A stretch of 64,000 nt of DNA from G963663775 sp963664255 (GTDB taxonomy: Bacteria; Bacillota; Clostridia; Oscillospirales; Butyricicoccaceae): contig OY760938.1 in assembly GCA_963664255.1 (NCBI GenBank), forward strand, positions 744,001-808,000, in the 5' to 3' direction. Under the pieces are notes generated by a model. The model did no database searches and was not told the DNA's origin. It was given only the letters and a program-made list of their open reading frames with translations. The translations under genes were made by a program, and so were the position numbers. Positions 33,906 to 41,588 of this stretch are shown one piece after another; position 1 is the first letter of the stretch, and each line of letters starts with the position of its first letter.

Positions 33906-35027
33906 TTACTTGGTCGCCCAAATGCCGGTTGCGCAAGCCGTTAAATAGGCATTGATGAACCCATCTATCTCACCGTCCATTACCGCATTGATATTGCTGC
34001 TTTCAAAGGCAGTGCGGGTATCTTTCGCCAAGGTGTAGGGCATAAAGACATAGGAACGAATCTGGCTGCCCCATTCAATTTTCTTTTGGTCACCCTTAAT
34101 GTCTGAAATTTTATCCAAATGCTCACGTTCCTTGATTTCCACCAGCTTAGAGCGCAGCATTTTCATACAGTTTTCCTTGTTCTGGAACTGCGAACGTTCT
34201 GTCTGACACGCCACCACAATGCCGGTTGGCAAGTGGGTCAAGCGCACGGCGGAAGAGGTCTTATTGATGTGCTGGCCGCCTGCGCCGGACGCACGATATA
34301 CCTGCATTTCTACGTCCTCGGGGCGAATCTCTACCTCTACATCATCCGGAATTTCCGGAATGACTTCAATGGCAGAGAAGGAGGTGTGCCGACGACCGGA
34401 GGAGTCAAACGGCGAAATGCGCACCAACCGATGCACCCCCGACTCACTCTTGAGAAATCCATACGCATTTTCGCCCTCAATCATGATTTCTGCCGATTTC
34501 AGACCTGCTTCATCGCCATCGAGATAATCCATAATCTTGTATTTAAAACCGTGCCGCTCTGCCCATCTCGTATACATACGATACAGCATTTCGCACCAGT
34601 CCTGTGCCTCCGTGCCGCCTGCCCCTGCATGGAAGGACATAATCACGTTATTCTTATCATATTCCCCTGTCAGCAGTGTGCTCAGTTTTTGGTTGGAAAT
34701 GCTTTCTTCCAATTGTGCAAAGCCATTTTTCAGCTCTTCCAGCATGGATTCATCATTTTCCTCCAGTGCAATTTCGCACAAAGCCACCAAATCCTCCTGC
34801 TGGGTATAGACCTCTTGGAAGTTTTCGATTTTTGCCTTCAGCGCACCCATGCGCGATACCACTTTCTGCGATTCTTCCGGATCATCCCAAAATCCCGGCT
34901 GTGCCGCTTTCATTTCCAATTCTTCCACTTCACGCGCCGCTGTATCCAGCCCCAACCCCGAGCGAAGCTCTTCCAGCGCAGGTTTCAGCGCATTCAGCTT
35001 TGATTTGTATTCTTCAAATTGCAGCAT
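33906..35027 (-). CDS. prfB: peptide chain release factor 2
   Basis: Releases the peptide at UGA and UAA stops. It has 373 residues in one uninterrupted frame. The SPF anticodon-like motif is in RISPFDSSGRRH and the catalytic GGQ in GAGGQHINKT. At the place where most RF2 genes carry the programmed +1 frameshift (after about codon 25), this gene reads LRSGLGLDTA with no in-frame TGA. The autoregulatory frameshift is therefore absent. The start is the ATG following AGGAGAGAC. Divergent from secA. Confidence 0.96.
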   Translation of the reverse strand: MLQFEEYKSKLNALKPALEELRSGLGLDTAAREVEELEMKAAQPGFWDDPEESQKVVSRMGALKAKIENFQEVYTQQEDLVALCEIALEENDESMLEELKNGFAQLEESISNQKLSTLLTGEYDKNNVIMSFHAGAGGTEAQDWCEMLYRMYTRWAERHGFKYKIMDYLDGDEAGLKSAEIMIEGENAYGFLKSESGVHRLVRISPFDSSGRRHTSFSAIEVIPEIPDDVEVEIRPEDVEMQVYRASGAGGQHINKTSSAVRLTHLPTGIVVACQTERSQFQNKENCMKMLRSKLVEIKEREHLDKISDIKGDQKKIEWGSQIRSYVFMPYTLAKDTRTAFESSNINAVMDGEIDGFINAYLTACATGIWATK

Positions 35028-35086
35028 ATACTTTGTCTCTCCTATTTAAAAATCCTTTTTTTCGCATTATTTCGTATCGTATCTAT

Positions 35087-35116
35087 AGTATAATGCATAG
35101 CAAGGGAAATTGTAAA
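35087..35116 (-). promoter_or_regulatory. promoter of prfB
   Basis: Minus strand TTTACA (35111-35116), 18 bases, TATACT (35087-35092). Confidence 0.65.
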
Positions 35117-35143
35117 GGAAATTTGAAATTTTGAAACTTTTAG

Positions 35144-35172
35144 TTTTGTATTTGCGCGCGTTGTGCTATAAT
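35144..35172 (+). promoter_or_regulatory. promoter of secA
   Basis: TTTTGT (35144-35149), 17 bases, TATAAT (35167-35172). Transcription should start near 35179, giving a leader of about 170 bases. Confidence 0.65.
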
Positions 35173-35204
35173 AGATGAATAAAAATAAAAAAGGGTTGCA
35201 GCCT

Positions 35205-35351
35205 ATGCGACCGATTGCAAAACCATCACGTGAAAACTGTTTTCTTTCAATATGCTTCATTTGTGCAGTAGTAACATCTTTGAACTGCACCTTTTTCCAT
35301 GAGAAAATGCTTTCATACGTCCCATATATCATATCAGGAGAGACAAAATTT
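35205..35351 (+). other. open in-frame leader segment before secA, signal-peptide-like
   Basis: An ATG at 35205 stands nine bases after AAGGG and reads 49 codons straight into the secA frame with no stop. The peptide starts MRPIAKPSREN (basic) and continues with a hydrophobic stretch, CFLSICFICAVVTSLNC. This resembles a signal sequence. It could be an alternative upstream start or a regulatory leader, or a chance open frame. The annotated SecA start has its own better ribosome site. Confidence 0.35.
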
Positions 35352-38093
35352 ATGGCTAAGCTTATCGAAAAAATCTTTGGCACCTATTCCAGCCGTGAAC
35401 TCAAGCGCATCAACCCCATTGCGGATCAGATTGATGCCTTGGAAGAAACATACAAAAAGCTATCCGAACAGGAACTGCGCGGAAAAACCGACCTGTTTAA
35501 AAAGCGATTTCAAGAGGGCGAATCCCTGGATGACCTTTTGCCCGAAGCCTTTGCTACCGTGCGAGAAGCGGCATGGCGTGTCCTTGGTATGCGCCACTAT
35601 CGTGTGCAGCTGATTGGTGGCATCATCCTGCACCAGGGACGCATTGCCGAAATGAAAACCGGTGAAGGCAAAACCCTCGTTGCAACCCTGCCGGCTTATC
35701 TGAACGCCCTTACGGGTAACGGCGTTCACATTGTCACCGTCAATGATTACCTTGCCAAGCGCGACTCCGAGATGATGGGCAAGGTCTATCGTTATCTTGG
35801 CTTATCCACAGGTCTTATTATTCACGAGATTCCGCCGAAGGAGCGTCCCGCGATGTACGGCGCGGACATCACTTATGGCACCAATAACGAATTTGGCTTT
35901 GATTATCTGCGTGACAATATGGCGATTTATAAAAATGCTATGGTGCAGCGCGGGCACGCTTTTGCCATCGTCGATGAAGTCGACTCGATTTTGATTGACG
36001 AAGCGCGTACCCCGCTGATTATCTCTGGCCAAGGTGATAAGTCCACCGAGCTGTATGCCATTGCAAATCATTTTGCCAAGCAGCTCAAGCAGCTGCGTGT
36101 CAAAGAAGTCGATGCAAAGGAAGCGCAGGACGAAATCGATGCCGATTATATCATTGATGAAAAGGCACGCACCGCAACCTTGACCCCCAAGGGACAAGAA
36201 CGTGCAGAAACCTACTTCAAGGTTGAAAACCTGTCTGACCCAGACAACAGCACCCTGCTGCACCACATCAACCAAGCCATTAAAGCAAACGGCATCATGC
36301 AGCGCGATGTGGACTATGTCGTGCGAGATGGACAGGTTATCATCGTGGATGAATTTACCGGACGTTTGATGTTCGGTCGCCGTTATAACGAAGGCCTGCA
36401 TCAGGCAATCGAAGCCAAGGAGGGGGTCAAGGTTGAGCACGAAAGCAAGACACTGGCAACCATTACCTTCCAGAATTATTTCCGTCTGTATGGCAAGCTG
36501 TCCGGCATGACCGGTACCGCAAAAACCGAGGAAGAAGAATTCCGCCACATTTATAAGCTGGACGTCATCGAAATTCCCACCAATCAGCCGATTGCCCGTA
36601 AAGACAATTCCGACGCGGTTTATAAGAATGAAAATGGCAAGTTAAAAGCAACCCTGCGCAAAATCGAAGAATGCCATGCCAAGGGGCAGCCGATTTTGGT
36701 GGGCACGGTATCCATTGAGAAATCCGAACTCCTCTCCAAGGAGCTTAAACGCCGTGGCATTAAGCACACGGTTTTGAACGCAAAATATCATGAAAAAGAA
36801 GCCGACATCATCGCACAGGCAGGTAAATTCGGCGCAGTCACCATTGCAACCAACATGGCAGGCCGTGGTACGGATATTATGCTGGGCGGCAATGCAGAGC
36901 AGCTGGCAAAGGATGCCCTGCGCAAGGCAGAATATTCTGATGATCTGATTGTCGAATCCAACGGACACAGCGAAACGGATAATGAGGAAATTCTGGCGGT
37001 TCGTGCGGAATATGAACGCTATTATCAATCCTTTAAGAACGAAATTGCAGCAGATGCAGAAAAAGTTCGCGCCGCAGGCGGTCTGTATATTTTGGGCACG
37101 GAACGCCATGAATCCCGCCGTATTGATAACCAGCTGCGTGGTCGTGCTGGTCGTCAGGGTGACCCTGGTGAATCCAGCTTCTATCTGTCTTTGGAAGATG
37201 ATTTGATGCGCCTTTTTGGCTCAGAACGCATTCAGAACATGATGGAAAGCCTTGGTTTGGAAGATGATGAGCCGATTGACCAAAAGATTTTGTCCGGTGC
37301 CATTGAATCTGCACAGCGCAAGGTCGAAAGCCGTAACTTCAGCATTCGTAAAAGCGTCTTGGAATATGATGATGTCATGAATAAGCAGCGTGAAACCATC
37401 TATAGCCAGCGTTTGAAGGTGTTGTCCGGTGCAGACATCAAAAGCAGCATCCTCAGCATGGTGGATGATACCGTGGAACGTGCAGTAAGCCGCGCGATTG
37501 GAGAACTGCACGTCATCACGCCTGAAATGCTTGACCAAATCCGCAATCATTTCTTGGGCATCTTCCTAACCCCAGACGATTTGCAGTACACCGCAGAAGA
37601 ATGTGATGACCTTTCGTCCGACCGTATCAAAAACCTGTTGCAGGATATTGCACACGAACGCTATGAATTGAAGGAGCAGGAAATGACCTCTCCCATCATG
37701 CGTGAAGTGGAGCGCATGATTCTCCTGCGCAATGTCGACCAAAAATGGATGGACCATATTGATGCCATGCAGGAGCTGCGCAACGGCATTGGCTTGCGTG
37801 CCTATGGACAGCATGACCCTGTCATCGAATACAAGCGCGAAGGCTTTGATATGTTTGATGCCATGATTGATGCCATTCGAGAAGACACCGTGCGCACCAT
37901 CTATACGGTTCGCTTGCAGCGTATGGAACCGCCCAAGAGAGAGCCGGTTGCCAAGGAAACGGCGGCTGTCGGTGCAGACGATGGTTCTTTGACCAAGCAG
38001 CCTGTCAAAGCCGACCAAAAAGTCGGTATGAATGACCCTTGTCCGTGCGGAAGTGGTAAAAAATATAAAAAATGCTGCTATCTCAAGCAGTAA
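35352..38093 (+). CDS. secA: SecA protein-translocation ATPase
   Basis: Motor that pushes preproteins through SecYEG. It has 913 residues. Nucleotide-binding domain 1 has Walker A MKTGEGKT and the DEAD-like VDEVDSILIDEARTPLI. The preprotein cross-linking domain and nucleotide-binding domain 2 (GTVSIEKSELLS, TNMAGRGTDI, RGRAGRQGDPG) follow, then the scaffold/wing domains. The C-terminal zinc tail CPCGSGKKYKKCC serves SecB or membrane contact. The start is the ATG after CAGGAGAGAC. It is monocistronic and followed by a strong terminator. Confidence 0.97.
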   Translation: MAKLIEKIFGTYSSRELKRINPIADQIDALEETYKKLSEQELRGKTDLFKKRFQEGESLDDLLPEAFATVREAAWRVLGMRHYRVQLIGGIILHQGRIAEMKTGEGKTLVATLPAYLNALTGNGVHIVTVNDYLAKRDSEMMGKVYRYLGLSTGLIIHEIPPKERPAMYGADITYGTNNEFGFDYLRDNMAIYKNAMVQRGHAFAIVDEVDSILIDEARTPLIISGQGDKSTELYAIANHFAKQLKQLRVKEVDAKEAQDEIDADYIIDEKARTATLTPKGQERAETYFKVENLSDPDNSTLLHHINQAIKANGIMQRDVDYVVRDGQVIIVDEFTGRLMFGRRYNEGLHQAIEAKEGVKVEHESKTLATITFQNYFRLYGKLSGMTGTAKTEEEEFRHIYKLDVIEIPTNQPIARKDNSDAVYKNENGKLKATLRKIEECHAKGQPILVGTVSIEKSELLSKELKRRGIKHTVLNAKYHEKEADIIAQAGKFGAVTIATNMAGRGTDIMLGGNAEQLAKDALRKAEYSDDLIVESNGHSETDNEEILAVRAEYERYYQSFKNEIAADAEKVRAAGGLYILGTERHESRRIDNQLRGRAGRQGDPGESSFYLSLEDDLMRLFGSERIQNMMESLGLEDDEPIDQKILSGAIESAQRKVESRNFSIRKSVLEYDDVMNKQRETIYSQRLKVLSGADIKSSILSMVDDTVERAVSRAIGELHVITPEMLDQIRNHFLGIFLTPDDLQYTAEECDDLSSDRIKNLLQDIAHERYELKEQEMTSPIMREVERMILLRNVDQKWMDHIDAMQELRNGIGLRAYGQHDPVIEYKREGFDMFDAMIDAIREDTVRTIYTVRLQRMEPPKREPVAKETAAVGADDGSLTKQPVKADQKVGMNDPCPCGSGKKYKKCCYLKQ

Positions 38094-38106
38094 TTCTCAA
38101 AATAAC

Positions 38107-38147
38107 AAAAAACGCTTTTGTAGGTTTGCCCTGCAAAAGCGTTTTTT
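38107..38147. terminator. bidirectional terminator of secA and the pyr operon
   Basis: AAAAACGCTTTTG pairs with CAAAAGCGTTTTT, with T/A runs on both sides. Confidence 0.93.
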
Positions 38148-38168
38148 ATGTGTTATGATAGGCAGCTG

Positions 38169-38606
38169 TCATTCAGCCGACGCAGTGCCCAAAATCTGAT
38201 ACAGCAAACGATAGAGCTGCCGCATTTCTTCCTGCGTCAACGGCAAACTGCATCCCACCTTCATCGGAATGTCTGCTGCCTGCGCCTTCAGTGCTTTTCC
38301 CTTGTCCGTAATTGTTAAAATCACATTGCGCTCGTCTTTTTCCGAACGTTGCCGCTTCAGCAACCCTTTTTGTTCCATTTTTTTGAGCAGCGGTGTCAAT
38401 GTCCCAGAATCCAAATACAAATATTCGCCCAACCGTTTTACATTAATTTGCATATGCTCCCACAGCACCAACATAACAATATATTGCGTGTAGGTCAGGT
38501 CAAGCGCATCCAGCAGTGGTTTGTATCGTTTTACCACCTCTCTTGAACAGGCATACAATGGAAAACACAGCTGATTTTCGAGTTTCAGCAAATCTTCATC
38601 TTCCAT
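38169..38606 (-). CDS. MarR family regulator, OhrR-like
   Basis: A 145-residue winged-helix repressor of the OhrR/SarZ branch of MarR. The N-terminal LENQLCFPLYACSREV segment holds the reactive Cys (about residue 14), oxidised by organic peroxides in family members. The winged helix has RLGEYLYLDSGTLTPLLKKME and the SEKDERNVILTITDKG wing. The start is taken as the ATG in MEDEDLLK; an ATG four codons upstream sits too close to GAGAGGGG. It is 21 bases after the fusion gene, apparently the last gene of the pyr transcript. No ohr gene is nearby. Confidence 0.87.
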   Translation of the reverse strand: MEDEDLLKLENQLCFPLYACSREVVKRYKPLLDALDLTYTQYIVMLVLWEHMQINVKRLGEYLYLDSGTLTPLLKKMEQKGLLKRQRSEKDERNVILTITDKGKALKAQAADIPMKVGCSLPLTQEEMRQLYRLLYQILGTASAE

Positions 38607-38627
38607 AAACAAGCGCATACCCCTCTC

Positions 38628-39809
38628 TCACATGGCATCTGCTGCATAGGGCGTGACCTGTATCGGTTTCATCATGCAAAAATGCACGCCATTTTCATTC
38701 TGCACTTCATCGGCTTTGATAAAGCCATATTTTTTATAAAACCCCTGTGCACGCTCATTTTTTTCGGCAACATCGGCACATAATTGCTTTTTGCCCCGTG
38801 CACGGTACACGCTGATTGCCTGCCCCAGCATCTGCGAAGAAATACCCATCCCACGATACGGCGTATCAATCACAAAGCTGCCGACCTTACCGACATCGGG
38901 TCGGGTCTGGTCACAGACATTCAATCGAACCAATGCCACAGGCTGGTTTTCCAGCATACCAAAGGTCACGGCGTCTGGGTCTTCCCGCAGCATTTTCGCG
39001 GTTTCTTCCATATATTTTCTCTTATCCAAAGCCTGAATGCTGCCATATGCCTGCCGATACTTTTGCTCTGCAAAGCGCAATAGTGTTTCGCAATCCTCTG
39101 GGTTCTGCAAATCCACAGGTCGAAACCACAGCTGAATCAGCGTAGGGATGCCCTTCACATCCTTCCAGCCAATGCTTTGGAAGGTCTGCATCTCCATCGG
39201 CAAATGCTGCACATCGTTTCGATATTCCACTTTGGCATGGTTCGCATCGGTAAACACAATTTTCGATACACAGGTGTTGTCGCCCCATTCCAAGGTGTTC
39301 AGCTGTTCCGGATGCAAATCCAGCAAAATACTCAGTGCGCCTCGAATGACAGAGCCATGCGCAACCACTGCAAAGGTACTGCCTTCCTTTTCTCGCACCA
39401 GCTCGCGTACCCCGTCCAGCATACGCTTGCCTGACTGCAAAATGGTTTCTCCGCCTGGGGCTGCCGCTTCCCATGGGCACAGCTGCCAGCGGTTATATTC
39501 CTCTGGATATGTCCTTGACAATTCTGCCCAAGATTTATCTTCCCATTCTCCCATGCAAATTTCACGCAGCACAGGGCGCACTTGCACCGTCAATCCATGC
39601 GGTGCTGCAATGGCTTCTGCAGTTTTGCGTGCCCGATACAAATCACTTGCATAAACCGCCTGTAACGGCTTTTTTGCAAACCGCTCTGCTAAATACGGCA
39701 GCTGCGCTTCTCCGTTAATGGTCAGCAAGCTGTCATACTGTCCATGACAACGGCGATATACGTTGCCTTCGGCTTCTGCGTGTCGTATCAAATAGACTGT
39801 TGTTGTCAT
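38628..39809 (-). CDS. histidine phosphatase-GNAT acetyltransferase fusion
   Basis: A 393-residue two-domain protein. Residues about 1-195 are a histidine phosphatase (phosphoglycerate-mutase-like) with the catalytic LIRHAEAEGN and the second His in VVAHGSVIRG. Residues about 235-385 are a GNAT acetyltransferase with the acetyl-CoA loop in DTPYRGMGISSQML. The start is the ATG after GGTGGAGG. It begins three bases after pyrD, so it is part of the pyr operon. The substrates of both halves are unknown; context hints at nucleotide or sugar-phosphate housekeeping, but this is inference. Confidence 0.88.
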   Translation of the reverse strand: MTTTVYLIRHAEAEGNVYRRCHGQYDSLLTINGEAQLPYLAERFAKKPLQAVYASDLYRARKTAEAIAAPHGLTVQVRPVLREICMGEWEDKSWAELSRTYPEEYNRWQLCPWEAAAPGGETILQSGKRMLDGVRELVREKEGSTFAVVAHGSVIRGALSILLDLHPEQLNTLEWGDNTCVSKIVFTDANHAKVEYRNDVQHLPMEMQTFQSIGWKDVKGIPTLIQLWFRPVDLQNPEDCETLLRFAEQKYRQAYGSIQALDKRKYMEETAKMLREDPDAVTFGMLENQPVALVRLNVCDQTRPDVGKVGSFVIDTPYRGMGISSQMLGQAISVYRARGKKQLCADVAEKNERAQGFYKKYGFIKADEVQNENGVHFCMMKPIQVTPYAADAM

Positions 39810-39811
39810 GT

Positions 39812-40717
39812 TTAGACCTCCACCGCACCTGTCAACTCGCAAATACGCGCAATTTGATGCGCTTGCATATATGCCTGCATTTCCTGCAGCACTTTTACTG
39901 GTGCCAGCGGGTCGGCAAACATTGCGGTACCAATGGCAATCGCATCTGCGCCTGCCAGCATCATCTCAATCGCATCTCGACCCGTGCGGATGCCGCCCAT
40001 GCCGATAATCGGCACATCCACTGCGCGGCGCACTTGATATACCATCCGCACCGCCACGGGGAACACCGCAGGACCCGACAAACCGCCCATAACATTAGAC
40101 AAAATCGGCTTGCGGCGGTCAATATCGATGCGCATCCCGAGCAGCGTATTGATGAGGGACAGCGCATCCGCTCCCGCCGCAACCGCCGCACGTGCAATTT
40201 CCGTAATATCGGTCACGTTTGGGGAAAGCTTCACAATCAACGGTTTTTTCGCATATTTTTTCGCCGCGGACACCACTTCTGTCACCATATCCGGCTGTGT
40301 GCCAAATGCCATACCACCGCACTTGACATTGGGGCAGGAAATGTTCATTTCAATCAAATCCACATCGGCATCTGAAATTTTTTCCATCATGCCGCAATAT
40401 TCTTCCACCGTATTGCCGGAGACATTGGCAATGATTTTGGTATCATGCTGCCGCAATAGCGGAATTTGTTCTGCAATGAAGCGGTCGATTCCCGGATTTT
40501 GCAAGCCGACACAGTTTAAAATGCCCATTGGCGTTTCTGCAATGCGCGGTGCAGGATTGCCCAAACGCTCGGTTGGTGTCAATCCCTTAACGCCGATACC
40601 GCCGAGCATGGACAAATCAAAAAATTCGCCATATTCTTTGCCAAATCCAAACGTACCCGATGCTGTGGTGATGGGATTTTTCAGTTCAACGCCACACAGA
40701 TTCACCCGCATATCCAT
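39812..40717 (-). CDS. pyrD: dihydroorotate dehydrogenase B, catalytic subunit
   Basis: FMN enzyme that oxidises dihydroorotate to orotate and, with PyrK, passes electrons to NAD+ (class 1B). It has about 301 residues. Motifs: NPITTASGTFGFGKEY, the IEMNISCPNVKCGGMAFG segment with the class 1B catalytic Cys, and FMN-binding IIGMGGIRTGRDAIEMMLAGA. The start is probably the ATG overlapping the pyrK stop (TAATG); an ATG two codons upstream is possible. PyrK upstream confirms the NAD-linked type. Confidence 0.95.
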   Translation of the reverse strand: MDMRVNLCGVELKNPITTASGTFGFGKEYGEFFDLSMLGGIGVKGLTPTERLGNPAPRIAETPMGILNCVGLQNPGIDRFIAEQIPLLRQHDTKIIANVSGNTVEEYCGMMEKISDADVDLIEMNISCPNVKCGGMAFGTQPDMVTEVVSAAKKYAKKPLIVKLSPNVTDITEIARAAVAAGADALSLINTLLGMRIDIDRRKPILSNVMGGLSGPAVFPVAVRMVYQVRRAVDVPIIGMGGIRTGRDAIEMMLAGADAIAIGTAMFADPLAPVKVLQEMQAYMQAHQIARICELTGAVEV

Positions 40718-41484
40718 TACCATTCTACCTCCTGTGCATCAAATACCGGACCATCCTTGCAAACGTGCCCATAGCGCGTTTCGCCGTTTTCTGCCTTGAG
40801 TCCGCAGGCACAAACCAAACACGCACCAATGCCGCAGCCCATGCGCTCTTCCATGGACACCTGACACATCACACCATGCGCCTGTGCAATCGCTGCAATC
40901 GCCTGCAGCATGGGCTTGGGTCCACAGGCACACACTGCTGTAAATCCACCGATTTTCTCCTGCAAAACCTGTGTCACAAAACCATGGATGCCATAAGAGC
41001 CATCATCGGTCGCAATGAACACCTCGCCCTGTTCTGCAAATTCTGCTTCCAAAATCACCGCATCCTTGCTGCGAAAGCCCAAAATTGCGGCCGGCTGTGC
41101 GCCGTTTTTCTTCGCCTGCTGCATGGTGTACAGCATGGGTGGTACACCAATGCCGCCGCCGATAAAGACAGGGTTTGTGCCCAACTCTGACAAATCATAA
41201 CCATGTCCCAACGCACCGAGCACATCTAGCACATCCCCTGCCTTGCGATTGGACAGCCACTGTGTGCCTTCGCCTTTCACTTGGAACACAACACGCAGGG
41301 TTTCCCCCTGCACCTCACAAATGGAAATCGGACGCCGCAGAAGATTGCCCTCCCCACAGCTGATGTGTACAAACTGCCCTGGCTGCGCCTGCTGTGCAAT
41401 TTGCGGTGCTTGCATGATAATTGAAAACAGACCTGTCCCCATCGGTGCAATCTGCTGAATGCTGCAATTTTCCTGTATCGGCAT
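40717..41484 (-). CDS. pyrK: dihydroorotate dehydrogenase B, electron transfer subunit
   Basis: FAD/[2Fe-2S] subunit that links PyrD to NAD+. It has 255 residues. The ferredoxin-reductase-like FAD domain shows RRPISIC, followed by an NAD-binding domain (FIGGGIGVPPM). The C-terminal [2Fe-2S] motif is CGIGACLVCACG with a later Cys in HVCKDGP. It overlaps the next gene's start by one base. Upstream lies a hairpin that separates it from carB. Confidence 0.95.
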   Translation of the reverse strand: MPIQENCSIQQIAPMGTGLFSIIMQAPQIAQQAQPGQFVHISCGEGNLLRRPISICEVQGETLRVVFQVKGEGTQWLSNRKAGDVLDVLGALGHGYDLSELGTNPVFIGGGIGVPPMLYTMQQAKKNGAQPAAILGFRSKDAVILEAEFAEQGEVFIATDDGSYGIHGFVTQVLQEKIGGFTAVCACGPKPMLQAIAAIAQAHGVMCQVSMEERMGCGIGACLVCACGLKAENGETRYGHVCKDGPVFDAQEVEW

Positions 41485-41540
41485 AAAAACCCCTCCTAAT
41501 GAATCCTATCTGCTATACTGCCTATTATTTTACCACAGAG

Positions 41541-41571
41541 AAAGGGGCATCGCAACCGATGCCCCTTTTTT
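41541..41571. terminator. hairpin between carB and pyrK
   Basis: AAAGGGGCATCG-CAAC-CGATGCCCCTTT. On the minus strand it follows carB and is trailed by TTTCTCTG. It may partly terminate the operon, so pyrKD could have lower or separate expression. The T-run is better on the plus strand, where no gene needs it. Confidence 0.65.
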
Positions 41572-41588
41572 CTGCATATTCTCTCGTG

